A stretch of DNA of 64,000 nt from Pedobacter cryotolerans (lineage in GTDB: Bacteria; Bacteroidota; Bacteroidia; Sphingobacteriales; Sphingobacteriaceae), in NCBI RefSeq assembly GCF_005116475.1, contig NZ_SWBO01000009.1:177-64176 (forward strand), written 5' to 3'. Positions 9,128-18,746 of this stretch are shown here, piece by piece (within the stretch, counting starts at the first letter, position 1; the number at the start of each line of letters is the position of its first letter). A model generated the notes under the pieces. It was not told where the DNA came from. It worked only from the letters and a program-made list of their open reading frames with translations, and did not search any database. Position numbers and translations under genes: made by a program.

Positions 9128-11281
9128 ATGAAAAGAGTTTTACTATTGATATCATTCATTACCCTCTTCCAATTAACAAAAGCTCAACAGGGTTTTGGTA
9201 CCAATAATCCTGCTCCATCATCAGTAATAGATATGGTATCTACCAATAAAGGCTTTTTGGTGCCACGTGTATCATTAACTAGTTTAATTGTTTCAGCTCC
9301 AATAAACTCACCTGCAGATGCGCTTACTGTTTTCAACACTGCTACCACAGGTGTTGCTCCCAATAATGTAACACCAGGTTATTATTATTGGAGTTCTGCA
9401 GAAACAAAATGGATTAGATTACTTACTTCATTTTCTGCCGATGTTCGTAGAATTGGAACTAGTCATATTTCAGAAGATGCTGGTGTTGGTTCAAATGGTT
9501 CTACCATGCTGGGAACGCATAATATTGCAATTGGAGCAGGAGCAATGAATAGTGTATCAGTTGGCCCAAGTCCTTTTGGCTTATTAGGAAATGTGGCTAT
9601 AGGAGGTGGAAACCAATTAGCTAAAGTTACAGGCCCAGGCAACATTGCTATAGGTTATGGTAATAATCCTAACGGAACTGGTGGAGGTAATATTGGTATT
9701 GGTGGACTTAATTTAAGTGCAGTAACCACAGGTGAGGGTAATTATGCTATCGGAATTGAATCACAGCAGGCGGTAACTACTGGAAGTCAGAACATATCAT
9801 TAGGTGCTGCTGTATTGAAAGTAGCTACAGGTAATAAAAATATTGGGATGGGAAATGATGTTTTAACTGTGTTGGCTTCAGGAAATGATAATGTTGGCTT
9901 TGGTGTGGCTGCTGGTGGTGCTCTAACAACTGGTAATTATAATACTTTTTTTGGTACCGAGGCAGGTAATAGACTTACGGGCCCAATTAGTGATCATTAT
10001 ACTTCTGGAGATTTTGGCTTATTTTTAGGCTCGCAAACCAAGGCTAAAAATGCATTAGATAATCAATTAAACATTGGTAACTGGATATATGGTGAAAATG
10101 GTGCACTTGCTTTAGGTAACTTTACAGGTGGCACAGCTTTACCAACTATAACAGCTTCAAATCGCTTAGATGTGGTAACAGGTAATGTTGGTGTGCGTGA
10201 TATTAATGCTGCATATACCTTATCAGGAACAGATAAAGTTGTTATTGCCGATAATACTGGCGTTTTAAGAGCTGTAGCTACTTCTGCCTTAGTATCAGCA
10301 TCATCAGACATCAACCTTTATAAAGATAATGGTACGGTTACCGCTGGTGCCAATAGAACGGTAAATATTCCTCATTCAACAAATTTAAATTTTTCTGGTT
10401 TAGGAGGTGGAAGTGTATATACGTATATAGAAAGTGGCACTATAGGTTTACATGCTTATGAAGCCAATGGCGTCATTGAGATAAGTACAGAAGGAAGTAA
10501 TAGTGACATCACTTTATCAACAGCTGTGGCTGGTTCAGATGTATTACTACAACCTCAAACCACTGATAAATTTGTAGGTATTGGTACAGTATCGCCAACA
10601 CAAAAACTAGATGTTGGTATTGGAAATGTAAGAGTTAGAGATATTACTGCAACACACACTTTAGCAGCTACAGATAAAGTTGTTATTGCTGACAATGCAG
10701 GGGTTTTAAGATCTGTTGATAAATCAGTTTTAGCCGTAGAGCCATGGTTTGTTCAAGGCGGTGCGCTTCAATCAAACTTAAATGCAGATCCAATTTATCA
10801 TACAGGAAGTGTAGCGATAGGTATTGCAAGTAGCGCAAGTATTCCATCAGCAGAAGTTACAGCCCATAATCCAAAATTATATATCGAAGGCAATGTAAGC
10901 ACCACAGGTTCTTATTATACGGCAAGTAGTGTTTATGCAGATTATGTATTTGAGAAATATTTCGCTGGTAAATCTGAGATCAATCCGAACTATGAGTTTA
11001 AGTCTTTAAACTACGTAAGAGATTTCATTAAGACTAAACATCATTTACCAGGAGTAACTTCAATTGCTGATTTGAGAAAGGCAAACAATGGCTATACTTT
11101 CGATATGACAAAATTAACGGTTCAAAGTTTAGAGAAAATTGAAGAATTGTATTTGCATACCATTGAGCAAAAAGATAAGATAGATGCACAACAGAACGAG
11201 ATTGAAAAGCTTAAAAAAGATGCTGAAGATACTAAGGCTAGATTACAGCGGTTAGAAAAACTATTCAATAAAGCTAATTAA
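9128..11281 (+). CDS. Secreted fibre-like protein with YadA-like head repeats (cassette B, gene 1)
   Basis: 717 residues. Signal peptide about 1-19 (LTKA|QQ), then the same N-terminal module as the 2586 gene. Residues about 115-310 are head repeats of the trimeric-adhesin type (GNIAIGYG, GNIGIGG, GNYAIG, GNKNIGMG, GNDNVGFG, GNYNTFFG), absent from the shorter paralogue. From codon 392 (10302) to 11196 the DNA is nearly identical to 2905-3799. It ends in the same LEKIEELYLHTIEQ tail plus a longer coiled coil. Probably a trimeric surface fibre. A sigma-54-like promoter lies 62 bp upstream. How it crosses the outer membrane is not evident. Confidence 0.72.
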   Translation: MKRVLLLISFITLFQLTKAQQGFGTNNPAPSSVIDMVSTNKGFLVPRVSLTSLIVSAPINSPADALTVFNTATTGVAPNNVTPGYYYWSSAETKWIRLLTSFSADVRRIGTSHISEDAGVGSNGSTMLGTHNIAIGAGAMNSVSVGPSPFGLLGNVAIGGGNQLAKVTGPGNIAIGYGNNPNGTGGGNIGIGGLNLSAVTTGEGNYAIGIESQQAVTTGSQNISLGAAVLKVATGNKNIGMGNDVLTVLASGNDNVGFGVAAGGALTTGNYNTFFGTEAGNRLTGPISDHYTSGDFGLFLGSQTKAKNALDNQLNIGNWIYGENGALALGNFTGGTALPTITASNRLDVVTGNVGVRDINAAYTLSGTDKVVIADNTGVLRAVATSALVSASSDINLYKDNGTVTAGANRTVNIPHSTNLNFSGLGGGSVYTYIESGTIGLHAYEANGVIEISTEGSNSDITLSTAVAGSDVLLQPQTTDKFVGIGTVSPTQKLDVGIGNVRVRDITATHTLAATDKVVIADNAGVLRSVDKSVLAVEPWFVQGGALQSNLNADPIYHTGSVAIGIASSASIPSAEVTAHNPKLYIEGNVSTTGSYYTASSVYADYVFEKYFAGKSEINPNYEFKSLNYVRDFIKTKHHLPGVTSIADLRKANNGYTFDMTKLTVQSLEKIEELYLHTIEQKDKIDAQQNEIEKLKKDAEDTKARLQRLEKLFNKAN

Positions 11282-11365
11282 TTTCTTGTTTTATATATTA
11301 AGGTGAAGCGCATTCATTATGTGATTATCGAAGCATAGATAACTAAACAGTTTGTTCAAAAAAAA

Positions 11366-14300
11366 ATGTTAAAAAAAATAATATCCTTTTGTTTCGCAAT
11401 GTTATGCTCAATTTGGGTATTTGCACAAGTGCCAACTTTAATTGGCTCTGCTAAGTTCTTTGCTGTTGGTTCTGGCTTAACTGGGGCGCCAACCTTTAAT
11501 TACAACATCCCAGCAGGAAATAATAGAGTCATGGTAGTAAGTGTAGTGATAGAAAGATTCCACGACCCACTAAATAGTAATTTCCCAGCAGGCGCAGATG
11601 GTATAGATAATAATACATCTGTACAAGTGTCAATTGGTGGAACTGTAATTAATGGCTTAGCTGGTTTTACATCTAAAATATCTGCTTTTCCGAATACAAG
11701 ACTTACAACATCAAGATATTATAGATATTTTAGTGAACAAGATGGACTGCCAACAGGAAATACTTCCATTACATTGCCAAATTTAAACCTTCCTGAGTCT
11801 GCATCAGACGAAATGTCTGTAATTGTTTCAGTTTACCAGAATGTAAAGAGTATTGTTCAAATACAAAATTCTTCAACTTTTGATCCAGGGCCAACGGGTA
11901 CAACATTAGTAACAGCAACTGGTGTAGTACCCGCTAACCCAGTTGGGCGCAGCGCAACCGAAATTATTTATCAAGCTGTTGGAAACAGTTCAGAAAGTGA
12001 AATAATTAGCTTATCCTCTGGTTGGGCAAGCACTGCTAACATGAGCAATGTGGTTACAAACTCTTCTACGGTTAACAATGTCTCATTAAATCCTAATGAA
12101 CCAGATGGTCTTTCGCACATAATAGGATATCGTACATATCCAGTAGGTACAAATCCAACAGTTACTTTTACGAGAGCAGGCACAGGACAAATACATATTG
12201 CTTCTGCATTTATTATGGCTTTAATGCCTCTTGCAAAGCCCGCAGTTACAGGTACAGTTTATATAGATAATAATGGTTTAACAGGAGGTGTAAATGGAGC
12301 AGGTACTTGGAATACCTCAGGAACACTTTGGGTAAATGCTATTAGCGACGGCATAGTAATAGCTAGAGCACCTGTAAACAATTTAGGGGTTTTTAACTTT
12401 CCAGAAGGCGGTAATTTGATTGAAGGAACCTACATCACTTTTCAGTTGAGTAAAAACGAAGGCATTGTAGGTTCTAATGCACCAGAAAAAGAACTTCCTT
12501 TAGGTTGGGGTACAGTTGGCGAAAGTACAACCTCTGGAACAAGCGATGGTACACCAAATGGAGAATTTCAATTTATGATTGGTAATGCCAATTCAGCAAA
12601 TAATACAACCAATAGGTTTGGGGTTACGGCTTGTGCAGCAGGTACTGCCGCACCAATTATTAATGCTGCTACTAATTATTCTGTAGCCAATAGTGCTTAT
12701 GGCATTCCATGTGGTTCAACTAAAGCGCTTTTAAGTACGCTTAGTGCTTCAAACAAACCTGCTGCGGCAACGGTAACTTTAACATGGCATACTGCTACAC
12801 CAGCAACTAACGACAATCTAGTTACAAACATTGACGATTTAGGTGGAACAGAAAAGGTATACGCAGCTTTCTACAGTTCGGTTAATGATTGTTATTCGGC
12901 AACAAAAGAAATTACCGTTTTAGCGCCGCTTTGTGCTGGCGATAATGATTTTACAGCTACGCCAATAATTTCTAATGTAGGGGGTACACTTCCTACTATA
13001 TTTGCCAATGATAGTTATAAAGGCATTACCATAACAAGTATATCAGCCATTACAGTTGATCGTTTGTATGAACTTTGGACACCTGCAAATGCAACAATTA
13101 ACGACAATGGAACTTTAACTATACCAGCCGGATTAGCGCCAGGTACATATACGTATTATTATAAATTGAGAGATACAGATCCTGATGTTGGCGCATTAAT
13201 TAATGACAGCCGAGTAGCAGAAGTTAAATTTAGAGTGGTAATAGATTCTGATGAAGATGGTATTGCTGATGAAACAGATTTAGACGATGATAATGATGGA
13301 ATTCTAGATAGCGATGAATGCGGATCAAATGAAAGAATATCAAATGGCGTTTTTCCAACAACGGGAGGTAATATCAATACGCTTACTGGTTGGACAGTTG
13401 GTGGAACTTATGCCGCATCAGGTGCTTGGGCATCTCCAACTGGTAGAATAAATTTAAATACAAATGGATTAGAATTTAGAAGAGACGCCGCTACAGTTTC
13501 AACTGTAACACAAAATTTAACAGGAGTTGTTGGTGGTTCTTCTATAAATATAAACGATTTCTATTGGATAAGAACCTTGCAGGATGCAGCTAGTGGAGGT
13601 TTTACATTTACCGTTTCTTATGCAGGTACAGTGTATGCCACAATAAATTCTACCACAATGAATGATACAACATCACCTATTCTTTCTGCAAATAATGGGG
13701 CTGGTGTTAATACCAATTCATTTCCTTTTGTTACCTCTGCTGGAACTATGTCTGGCAAAACTAATATTGTTATCACTTTGCCTACTAGTATTCCCTCAAC
13801 AGGAGCATTGGTAATTACTTATACTGCTAATGCTGACCCAACCGAAGTTAGAGGGGTTGGTATGAGATCAATATCTTTATTTTCTTGTGGAGATTTAGAT
13901 GAAGATGGAATACCTAATAGTTTAGATTTAGACAGTGATAATGATGGTTGTGTAGATGCATTAGAAGGAAATGAAAATGTCACAAATGCACATTTGGTAA
14001 CTGCTTCTGGAACGGTTGCTGTAGGCTTCGGTTCCACAGCTGCTAATCAAAACTTAGGAAATACGGTAGATGCCAACGGAGTGCCAATAATTGTAAACAC
14101 TGGTGGTGCAGCAGATATTGGTAGCGATGTAGGGCAAGGCGTAGGAAGTGCCTACGATAACCTAACTAACCCATGTTGCACAAATACAGCTGCTCCAGGT
14201 ACGCCAGATGGTTACACTAAAACAGGTGTTTCTAGTTTGGTGGGTTTTGCTAATGGCTGGCCAACTAATGTACCAAACGGGTTTATTGCTATCGAATCGA

Positions 14301-14452
14301 AAAATAAAGGTTTTGTAATAACTAGAGTGGCAAATACAAGCGCCATTACATCACCACTAGAAGGTATGTTGATTTACGATATATCAGCTAATTGTGTAAA
14401 GCTATATAACGGTACAGTTTGGAAATGTTTAGAGAAATTTTGTGGGTTTTAA
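11366..14452 (+). CDS. Large secreted TSP3-repeat protein (cassette B, gene 2)
   Basis: 1028 residues. Signal peptide about 1-21 (WVFAQ). Unlike its cassette A counterpart it lacks a vWA domain and begins with a beta-rich domain (about 22-290). It then has an Ig-like/SdrD-like stretch (TGTVYIDNNGLTGG), an Ig module ending in CYSATKEITV, and TSP3 repeats near 625-650 ([20 protein letters not shown]) and 845-870. The block 13335-13939 is collinear and nearly identical to 5131-5735. The C-terminal ~80 residues ([18 protein letters not shown] ... LYNGTVWKC) match the end of the vWA protein. Probably Ca-stabilised and surface exposed; partner unknown. Confidence 0.75.
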   Translation: MLKKIISFCFAMLCSIWVFAQVPTLIGSAKFFAVGSGLTGAPTFNYNIPAGNNRVMVVSVVIERFHDPLNSNFPAGADGIDNNTSVQVSIGGTVINGLAGFTSKISAFPNTRLTTSRYYRYFSEQDGLPTGNTSITLPNLNLPESASDEMSVIVSVYQNVKSIVQIQNSSTFDPGPTGTTLVTATGVVPANPVGRSATEIIYQAVGNSSESEIISLSSGWASTANMSNVVTNSSTVNNVSLNPNEPDGLSHIIGYRTYPVGTNPTVTFTRAGTGQIHIASAFIMALMPLAKPAVTGTVYIDNNGLTGGVNGAGTWNTSGTLWVNAISDGIVIARAPVNNLGVFNFPEGGNLIEGTYITFQLSKNEGIVGSNAPEKELPLGWGTVGESTTSGTSDGTPNGEFQFMIGNANSANNTTNRFGVTACAAGTAAPIINAATNYSVANSAYGIPCGSTKALLSTLSASNKPAAATVTLTWHTATPATNDNLVTNIDDLGGTEKVYAAFYSSVNDCYSATKEITVLAPLCAGDNDFTATPIISNVGGTLPTIFANDSYKGITITSISAITVDRLYELWTPANATINDNGTLTIPAGLAPGTYTYYYKLRDTDPDVGALINDSRVAEVKFRVVIDSDEDGIADETDLDDDNDGILDSDECGSNERISNGVFPTTGGNINTLTGWTVGGTYAASGAWASPTGRINLNTNGLEFRRDAATVSTVTQNLTGVVGGSSININDFYWIRTLQDAASGGFTFTVSYAGTVYATINSTTMNDTTSPILSANNGAGVNTNSFPFVTSAGTMSGKTNIVITLPTSIPSTGALVITYTANADPTEVRGVGMRSISLFSCGDLDEDGIPNSLDLDSDNDGCVDALEGNENVTNAHLVTASGTVAVGFGSTAANQNLGNTVDANGVPIIVNTGGAADIGSDVGQGVGSAYDNLTNPCCTNTAAPGTPDGYTKTGVSSLVGFANGWPTNVPNGFIAIESKNKGFVITRVANTSAITSPLEGMLIYDISANCVKLYNGTVWKCLEKFCGF

Positions 14453-14461
14453 ATAGATTTT

Positions 14462-14968
14462 ATGAAAAGGGTTTTATTAATAATGATATTGAGTATATCA
14501 GGAAGTTTAGTGTCAAAAGCACAAACAGCAATAGAAAAGCAAACCTCATCAAGTGCAAGTTCGGTTTTGGAGTTTGCTAATGGTACCACCAAAGGAATTA
14601 TCCTTCCATCGGTAGAAACATTACCTACAACACCGGCAAATGGAACTTTTTTATTAGATAAAACAGATAAAAAAATTAAAATTTACCAGAATGGGTATTG
14701 GCTTGAACTTTCTGGAGTTGGTAATACTACAACCATTGTACCTTATAGTGGTACAGTAGATAATGGCAAAAAGACAATTATTGGAGACAAAACTACTACA
14801 GCCGATGGCATACTTGTTTTAGAAGCTACAAATAAAGCATTGGTTTTGCCACACGTAGCTAATCCACATTTAAATGTTAAAACTCCATACCCAGGTATGT
14901 TGTGTTATGACACTGTTTCAAAATCGCTTGCTGTGTTTGATGGTAGCGTTTGGAACTATTGGAAATAG
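14462..14968 (+). CDS. Small secreted protein, paralogue of 7947 gene (cassette B, gene 3)
   Basis: 168 residues, starting 9 bp after the TSP3 gene. Signal peptide about 1-20 (SKAQ). The modules TTKGIILPSVETLP and NKALVLPHVANPHL, each ending in a Y.NG.W or FDG.VWN motif, match the 180-residue paralogue except for a 12-residue gap near 110. Its place as last gene of the second cassette mirrors cassette A. Function unknown. Confidence 0.65.
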   Translation: MKRVLLIMILSISGSLVSKAQTAIEKQTSSSASSVLEFANGTTKGIILPSVETLPTTPANGTFLLDKTDKKIKIYQNGYWLELSGVGNTTTIVPYSGTVDNGKKTIIGDKTTTADGILVLEATNKALVLPHVANPHLNVKTPYPGMLCYDTVSKSLAVFDGSVWNYWK

Positions 14969-15049
14969 AGTTAATTTCTTAAGTAATAAATCAAATTTAC
15001 AAATATTTAATAAAGAAGTTCATTCTTTGAATTTCATTAAGGCATAAAA

Positions 15050-17398
15050 ATGAAAAAAATACTACTATTATTATTGCTAAGTGTATCTAGCTTATTAGGT
15101 TTTGCGCAGGCACCAACTTATATCAATACCACTTTCAATATCAATGCAGGCGTACCAGTAACTTGGTATGGCGATGTAACATTTGGTCCAAATGCAATAG
15201 TTTATATAGAAGATGGTGCTATGGGGATATTCTATGGGAAAAATATGATTGTAGATCCAGGTGCAACATTTATAGCATTACCAGGAAATAATCAAATAGG
15301 TACTGGTACCATTATTTTTAAAGAGAATAATCCGAATCATCCAGGATACCCTTTACAACAAACTTTAAATGGAGGGTTTACAAGTGGAAATAATCCATCT
15401 TTACTAAATATAGAGTTAGATAACGCCAATGGACTTTCTTTATCAGGTAATGCCCGAGTTACCAACCAAGTTAAGTTTACCAAAGGTCATATCTATTTAA
15501 ATAACTTCAATCTTGTTCTTGGTGCATCGGCGTCATTATCAAATTACGATGTAAGTAAACATGTAGTAACCAATGGTACAGGAGTTTTAACAAAAGAAGG
15601 TATTGCCAATAATGGAAGTTTCATTTATCCAGTAAGTATTGCAGGTTCAGATTATACTCCCGCAACTGTAACTAACAATGCTGCATTAAGAAATATCAGT
15701 GCACAAGTAAAAGATTATGCAACAAGTGCAGCAATAGAAACAACCTTTGTTACTAAAGGTATGGAACGTACTTGGCAAATTACAAGTAATGTTGCAGGTG
15801 CAGCAACGGTAACATTACAGCATAACTCAGCAACAAACACTAACGGTAGCGGTACAAATGAAAGCGCTTTCAATAACGAGTTAGCTTTTGTTAGTCAACA
15901 AATAACATCAGGTGTATGGTCGCAGTCTTGCTCGGGTACAAATGGTGGCAATCCGATTAGCATTAATACTGGCAACAATTTTAATTTGCCAACTACAGTA
16001 GATGCAACAGCATTTTTTAGTAAGAAAACAGTTAATTGTACTGATTTAATGGTGACAAAAACAGTCAATAATACAACACCAACAATAGGTAACAATTTAA
16101 TATTTACCATAGTTGCAAAAAATAATGGTGTTGTAGATGCAAGTGGTGTTACGGTAACAGATTTGCTGCCTAGCGGATATACTTATGTAAGCGCTACAGC
16201 TAGCTCAGGTACTTATAATCTAGTAACTGGAATGTGGGCGATTGGAAATTTGGCTAACGGAATTAGTGCAACATTAACGATTACTGTTACCGTAAATGCT
16301 ACTGGTTTATATGCAAATACAGCAACAATTGAAGGTACAGAAACTGATCCTGATTTAAGCAACAATAGCTCAACTGTTACGCCAACTCCGGGTGCCATTC
16401 AAGCAAATTTGGGCGTGTTAAAAACAGTAGATATAGCAGCACCAACAATTGGTAATAATGTTGTATTTACAGTTGCGGTTAATAATGCTGGACCAAATAA
16501 TGCAACAAATGTTAAAGTAACAGATATGCTGCCAGCTGGATATACATTTATCAGCTCTACGGTTACTGCGGGCTCTTTTAATCAACTTTTAGGCACTTGG
16601 ACGATTGGTGATTTTGCAAATGGAGCAACTGCTACTATGACGATTACTGCAAGAGTTAATGCTGTTGGGCCTTATGCCAATACAGCAGTTATTGCTGGTG
16701 CAGAGTTAGACCCAGTGCCAGCTAACAATACATCAACGGTAACGCCAATTCCAAATGCAGCAAAGGTTGATTTAAGCATCATTAAAACTACTCCAATTGC
16801 TTCAACATCAATAGGAGAGGAGTTTACGTATGAATTAAATGTGAAAAACATCGGAGTAAATTTAGCAACAGAAGTATTAACTACGGATATTCTGCCAGCT
16901 GGATTAACTTATGTATCTGCGAGTACGAATAATGGAACTTTTACTTTTAACTCAGGTACGAGAACTCTTAGCTGGAATATTGGTCAATTAGCCGTAGGCG
17001 CAAATGTGGTATTAACCATCAAAGTAAAAACTGATGATGCTGGATTAATTACTAATACTGCAACGGTGGGCAGTAAAGAAGAGGATATTAATTTAGCAAA
17101 CAACTCCTCAACAGTTGATAAAGAAATATTTGGTTTACGTATGCCAAACGTGATCACACCAGATGGAGATGGTAAAAACGACGTGCTAAAAATACCAGGC
17201 TTAAAAGCTTATCCAGAAAATACTTTATCGGTATTTAACAGATGGGGTAATGAGGTGTGGTATAGCAATGGAGCTTATCAAGAAAATTGGAGTGGAGAAG
17301 GATTAAATGAAGGTACCTACTATTATAAACTTAGCTTAAAAGACAAAACAGGGAAATGGATAACCTTTATTAAATGGGTTACTTTGTTAAAAGACTAA
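15050..17398 (+). CDS. DUF11-repeat surface protein with type B (gliding-associated) T9SS sorting domain
   Basis: 782 residues. Signal peptide about 1-19 (LLGFAQ). Residues 20-330 are a beta-solenoid-like region. Three DUF11 Ig-like repeats follow at about 331-447, 455-570 and 575-690 (VTDLLPSGYTYVSA, VTDMLPAGYTFISS, TTDILPAGLTYVSA, each ending near ANNS/SNNSSTV). The last ~85 residues are the CHU_C/type B domain: MPNVITPDGDGKND ... LSVFNRWGNEVWYSN ... GTYYYKL. This domain directs export by the type IX secretion system, and such proteins often need a neighbouring PorP/SprF partner, which is the next gene. Likely an adhesin. Confidence 0.88.
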   Translation: MKKILLLLLLSVSSLLGFAQAPTYINTTFNINAGVPVTWYGDVTFGPNAIVYIEDGAMGIFYGKNMIVDPGATFIALPGNNQIGTGTIIFKENNPNHPGYPLQQTLNGGFTSGNNPSLLNIELDNANGLSLSGNARVTNQVKFTKGHIYLNNFNLVLGASASLSNYDVSKHVVTNGTGVLTKEGIANNGSFIYPVSIAGSDYTPATVTNNAALRNISAQVKDYATSAAIETTFVTKGMERTWQITSNVAGAATVTLQHNSATNTNGSGTNESAFNNELAFVSQQITSGVWSQSCSGTNGGNPISINTGNNFNLPTTVDATAFFSKKTVNCTDLMVTKTVNNTTPTIGNNLIFTIVAKNNGVVDASGVTVTDLLPSGYTYVSATASSGTYNLVTGMWAIGNLANGISATLTITVTVNATGLYANTATIEGTETDPDLSNNSSTVTPTPGAIQANLGVLKTVDIAAPTIGNNVVFTVAVNNAGPNNATNVKVTDMLPAGYTFISSTVTAGSFNQLLGTWTIGDFANGATATMTITARVNAVGPYANTAVIAGAELDPVPANNTSTVTPIPNAAKVDLSIIKTTPIASTSIGEEFTYELNVKNIGVNLATEVLTTDILPAGLTYVSASTNNGTFTFNSGTRTLSWNIGQLAVGANVVLTIKVKTDDAGLITNTATVGSKEEDINLANNSSTVDKEIFGLRMPNVITPDGDGKNDVLKIPGLKAYPENTLSVFNRWGNEVWYSNGAYQENWSGEGLNEGTYYYKLSLKDKTGKWITFIKWVTLLKD

Positions 17399-17410
17399 AA
17401 ATAAATAGCA

Positions 17411-17449
17411 AAAAAGAAAAGCAATCTGTAATGGGTTGCTTTTCTTTTT
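17411..17449 (+). terminator. Intrinsic terminator after DUF11/CTD-B gene
   Basis: A perfect 14-bp stem (17411-17424 with 17436-17449) with an 11-nt loop and a T-rich 3' arm, 12 bp after the stop codon. The A/T symmetry would let it work in both directions. It separates the adhesin gene from porP, which has its own promoter. Confidence 0.85.
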
Positions 17450-17515
17450 TAGGGGTATACGATATAATTTACTTGTGTAATTCAGTGCTTATATATTTAG
17501 TAATATGGTTGTGGT

Positions 17516-17641
17516 GGGGATTTTTTTTCCCAAATTATTCAAAAATAAATTATATCTCCCCAAATAATTATCTACAAAAGTTCAAAAAACCACCTAAACA
17601 AGGTCTCAAAGCAATCTTTAGTATGTGGCACTTTAATTGAA
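17516..17641 (+). promoter_or_regulatory. Sigma-54-like promoter with upstream motif pair before porP
   Basis: TGTGGCAC at 17624-17631 and TTGA at 17637-17640 give GG, 10 nt, GA. The core TGGCACTTTAATTGAAAA is identical to the one at 9051-9068. GGGGA..TCCC (17516-17531) and TCTCCCCA (17555-17562) lie upstream with the same 39-bp spacing as at 8952/8991. The distance to the -24 element is 11 bp longer, which keeps helical phase. The rest of this 305-bp spacer holds only the terminator. Confidence 0.6.
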
Positions 17642-17703
17642 AATGGGTATGCATCATACTCATTTTTACATTAAAACTCCTGGTAAAGCAGGCTTAACAT
17701 ACA

Positions 17704-18678
17704 ATGAAAAAAATATACATTTTATTTACACTAATCATTTTATGCCATATTGTTAAAGGGCAACAAGATGCTCAGTATAGTCAGTATATGTTTAACGGTA
17801 TTTATATCAATCCAGCTTATGCAGGATATAAAGAACAGTTGAATATACATAGTTTTTATCGTAACCAATGGACAGGTATTGATGGAGCGCCAGTAAGCAT
17901 GTCGCTTGCGGTTGATGCAATTGCAAACGAAGGAAATGTTGGTTTTGCATTACAAATAGCATCTGATAAATTGGGAGCTCAAAGTAGCATATCGGCCTAT
18001 GGAAATTATGCATACCGCTTAAGAGTTGGCAATTCAGAGGCCTCTCGTTTAGCATTAGGTGTAGGTTTTGGGGTGGTGCAAAACGGAATAAATGGAGATA
18101 TGCTAAACCCAATTGATTTTGGAGACAATAGAATTCCCATTGGGATGCAAAAGAATATTTTACCAGATGCTAGAGCAGGTGTATTTTATTCGAATGACAG
18201 GTGGTATGCTGGTTTTTCCGCTGATAATTTGATTGCGCAATATACCGTTAAACAAGATTTTTCTGCGGCTTATTATCCCACTCAAAAAGCACATTATTAC
18301 TTAACTGGAGGGGTTTTATTGCCTTTGAACGAAAATATACAAATTAAGCCTTCATTTTTGCTTAAAGACGATAGAGGTGGCCCTACAAGTTTAGATGTAA
18401 ACGCCTTTGTTTTATTAGCAGATAAGATTTGGTTGGGTGGTAGTTATCGTACAGCAGTGAAACTGTATGACAAATCGTATTTGCAGAAAGATTTGCAAAT
18501 GAAAAATTCAGTTGTGGCAATGACAGAAATTTTCGCAACTCCACAATTGCGATTAGGTTATGCATTTGACTATAGTTTGAGCAAGCTTTCTGGTTATAGT
18601 GGTGGTTCTCATGAAATTTCTGTTGGTTTTTATATCAGACCAAAGAATTTGAGAATGTTAACTCCTAGGTATTTCTAA
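17704..18678 (+). CDS. PorP/SprF family type IX secretion outer-membrane protein
   Basis: 324 residues. Signal peptide about 1-20 (IVKGQQ). The hallmark start DAQYSQYMFNGIYINPAYAG and later SFYRNQW define the PorP/SprF family of outer-membrane beta barrels, ending SVGFYIRPKN. Family members partner with proteins carrying type B C-terminal domains; the gene just upstream encodes one, so a cognate pair is likely. The gene has its own sigma-54-like promoter and is followed 68 bp later by the PorE-like gene. Confidence 0.92.
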   Translation: MKKIYILFTLIILCHIVKGQQDAQYSQYMFNGIYINPAYAGYKEQLNIHSFYRNQWTGIDGAPVSMSLAVDAIANEGNVGFALQIASDKLGAQSSISAYGNYAYRLRVGNSEASRLALGVGFGVVQNGINGDMLNPIDFGDNRIPIGMQKNILPDARAGVFYSNDRWYAGFSADNLIAQYTVKQDFSAAYYPTQKAHYYLTGGVLLPLNENIQIKPSFLLKDDRGGPTSLDVNAFVLLADKIWLGGSYRTAVKLYDKSYLQKDLQMKNSVVAMTEIFATPQLRLGYAFDYSLSKLSGYSGGSHEISVGFYIRPKNLRMLTPRYF

Positions 18679-18746
18679 CACAATTTTAATTAAATATAAT
18701 ATTACACAAATCATCTCTAAACCTTAGTAAGGAAAAATTTAAATAA

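Noticed and set aside
17374-17640. 88-codon plus-strand open frame after the CTD-B gene
   Set aside because: It starts inside the previous gene, runs through the perfect terminator and the sigma-54-like promoter, and encodes low-complexity AT-driven sequence.
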